NCBI GenBank assembly: GCA_017999075.1
Contig: JAGOBX010000188.1
Coordinates: forward strand, 1 to 6,920
Length of the DNA stretch: 6,920 nt
Direction of reading: 5' to 3'
DNA from: JAGOBX01 sp017999075 [NCBI: Candidatus Babelota bacterium]
Lineage (GTDB): Bacteria; JAGOBX01
The stretch's first letter is position 1, and every line of letters starts with the position of its first letter. The notes below the pieces were generated by a model. It was not told the origin of the DNA. It did not search any database and saw only the letters and a program-made list of their open reading frames with translations. Position numbers and translations under genes: made by a program. Shown here in pieces: positions 5,671 to 6,920 of the stretch.

Positions 5671-6920
5671 ATGATAAACAGAATTAGATATAAAGATTTG
5701 AAAAATATTATAACTGCTGTAAAAATTCCGCACAATGATGTTACCGTTATAGAATCAGTTGGTTTTAAAGAAATTATAATAAAAAATAAAGATATTAAGA
5801 ATGATATTATTCATATTGCTGATTCTGAAAAAGTTAATCTGCCATCGGAAATATTCTTAAAAAAAGTATTAACAGATTATTTTTTATTAAACAAAAAAGA
5901 ATGTATATCAAATTTCGAATGGATTTCCGGACAGATTGATGAGTATAAATTAAAGATAAAACCTGTTGATTATAAAAATTCTGTAATTCAGAATTTGCTA
6001 AGTCAGTTTGTAGAAATAATAAACGATAATTTTAAAAATAAAACTATTTTATTTCAATTTTCAAAAGTTCAGGAATTAGATTTGTTCTCTTTTTTTGTAA
6101 TACGTAAAATCCTTGACGATAATGTTTCATTTAACTATGCTTTTGTATTTGATCATAGAATTGTTCCTGCAGTAAAATCAGAAAAACTAAAATATGAAAA
6201 TTATGTTGAAAAATTATTTTATGTTCTTGAATTTTGTATAGCTTTGAAGTTTTGGGCAAAAGCAGTTGCATTAGTAGATAAACTGCTTAAACTGGCCAAT
6301 AAGATTTCAGATGAACATTTAAAAGGTCAGATAATTTTCCGCGCAGGAATGATTTACGTCAGACGCGGTTTGATGAAAAAAGCTGAAAATTATTATTCAT
6401 TAAGTCAGAAAATATTTGAAAAAATAAATGATGTAGAAAATTGGATTAAAAGCACGAATAGTCTTGGTAATATTTATATCACTTTAGAAAAATATTCGGT
6501 TGCAAGCGAACTGTTTAAACAGGCGCTTTCAATTTCTGAAGAAAAACAGGAAGATTATTCTCTGGCTGTGATATACGGCAGTATGGGTAATGTTCAAATT
6601 AAAGTGGGAAATTTTAATGAAGCGATAGATTATCTTTATAAATCTCTTGTATTCACTGCTCGCGGCGGTTATTTTCATAATGTTCAGCTTGTTTACGGTT
6701 TTCTCGGCGAAGCATATATGGGATTGAGAAATTATAAAAAAGCACAGTATTATTTTAAAATAGCATATAAATTTTCATGTCTTGAAAAATCTCAAATCAA
6801 CCAGGGAAATAATACTATGCGTATAGGAAAATTATATTCGGTAACCGGAGATATTCAGGAATGTAAAATTTATTATAAAAAATCTTTATTGATATTTAAA
6901 AAGATTAATTACCTTTATGG
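5671..6920 (+). CDS. TPR-repeat protein with unassigned N-terminal half (3' end outside window)
   Basis: Open for 416 codons from ATG 5671 (MINRIRYKDL) to the right edge without a stop. No signal peptide or membrane helix is evident, so it is probably cytoplasmic. From about 180 on it is helical, with recognisable tetratricopeptide repeats near 220-250, 260-292 (LGNIYITLEKYSVASELFKQ), 300-332 (MGNVQIKVGNFNEAIDYLYK), 342-372 (LGEAYMGLRNYKKAQYYFKI) and 381-412 (IGKLYSVTGDIQECKIYYKK). These form a scaffold for protein binding, of the kind found in MalT/STAND-like regulators and signalling proteins. The first 180 residues match nothing I can name with certainty. TILFQFSKVQELD (125-137) resembles the strand and acidic segment of a Walker B region, and VTVIESVGFKEIII (24-37) sits where a P-loop would be, but the Gly-Lys-Ser/Thr residues are missing. 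An eroded ATPase domain is therefore a hypothesis. There is no Shine-Dalgarno; the start rests on the promoter placement and on the frame. It is transcribed divergently from the zinc-finger operon. Confidence 0.84.
   Translation, partial: MINRIRYKDLKNIITAVKIPHNDVTVIESVGFKEIIIKNKDIKNDIIHIADSEKVNLPSEIFLKKVLTDYFLLNKKECISNFEWISGQIDEYKLKIKPVDYKNSVIQNLLSQFVEIINDNFKNKTILFQFSKVQELDLFSFFVIRKILDDNVSFNYAFVFDHRIVPAVKSEKLKYENYVEKLFYVLEFCIALKFWAKAVALVDKLLKLANKISDEHLKGQIIFRAGMIYVRRGLMKKAENYYSLSQKIFEKINDVENWIKSTNSLGNIYITLEKYSVASELFKQALSISEEKQEDYSLAVIYGSMGNVQIKVGNFNEAIDYLYKSLVFTARGGYFHNVQLVYGFLGEAYMGLRNYKKAQYYFKIAYKFSCLEKSQINQGNNTMRIGKLYSVTGDIQECKIYYKKSLLIFKKINYLY

Overview
The window is a very A+T-rich stretch of bacterial chromosome (by eye about three quarters A+T). 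It carries one broken gene, five complete protein genes and one gene running off the right edge. LptF/LptG-family and LpxH-like proteins point to a Gram-negative (diderm) bacterium that makes lipid A. The two clearest promoters are sigma70-type (TTGACA with TATAAT or TATTAT), which argues against Bacteroidota, whose housekeeping promoters look different. Some starts are TTG. The sequence alone does not fix the phylum. The decayed methyltransferase gene would suit a reducing, possibly host-associated genome, but one pseudogene is weak evidence.

Layout: (1) 1-456 is the remnant of a class I SAM-dependent methyltransferase, read in two frames with a stop codon in between. (2) 541-1644 is a DegT/DnrJ/EryC1-type sugar aminotransferase. 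(3) 1717-2841 is an LptF/LptG-type permease subunit of the LPS exporter. These three are on the + strand. (4) Converging on them from the - strand is a compact operon, in transcription order: a double-GYF_2/zinc-finger protein (5508-4759), a membrane-anchored ComEC-like metallo-beta-lactamase-fold hydrolase (4728-3724), and an LpxH-like UDP-2,3-diacylglucosamine hydrolase (3727-2939). The last two overlap by ATGA. (5) A divergent 162-base control region (5509-5670) holds back-to-back consensus promoters and a perfect 12-bp inverted repeat. (6) A TPR-repeat protein starts at 5671 and is cut by the right edge after 416 codons.

The common theme is the cell envelope. LpxH makes lipid X for lipid A, the LptF/G-like protein helps extract finished LPS from the inner membrane, and the aminotransferase probably makes an amino sugar for a surface glycan. 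The GYF_2/zinc-finger protein, the anchored hydrolase and the TPR protein have no assignable pathway. No RNA gene, insertion sequence, CRISPR array or origin was seen, and no gene-free stretch exceeds 300 bases. I see no clear new multi-gene system. The most unusual parts are the divergent control region, the GYF_2-GYF_2-zinc-finger protein, and the TPR protein's unassigned N-terminal half.
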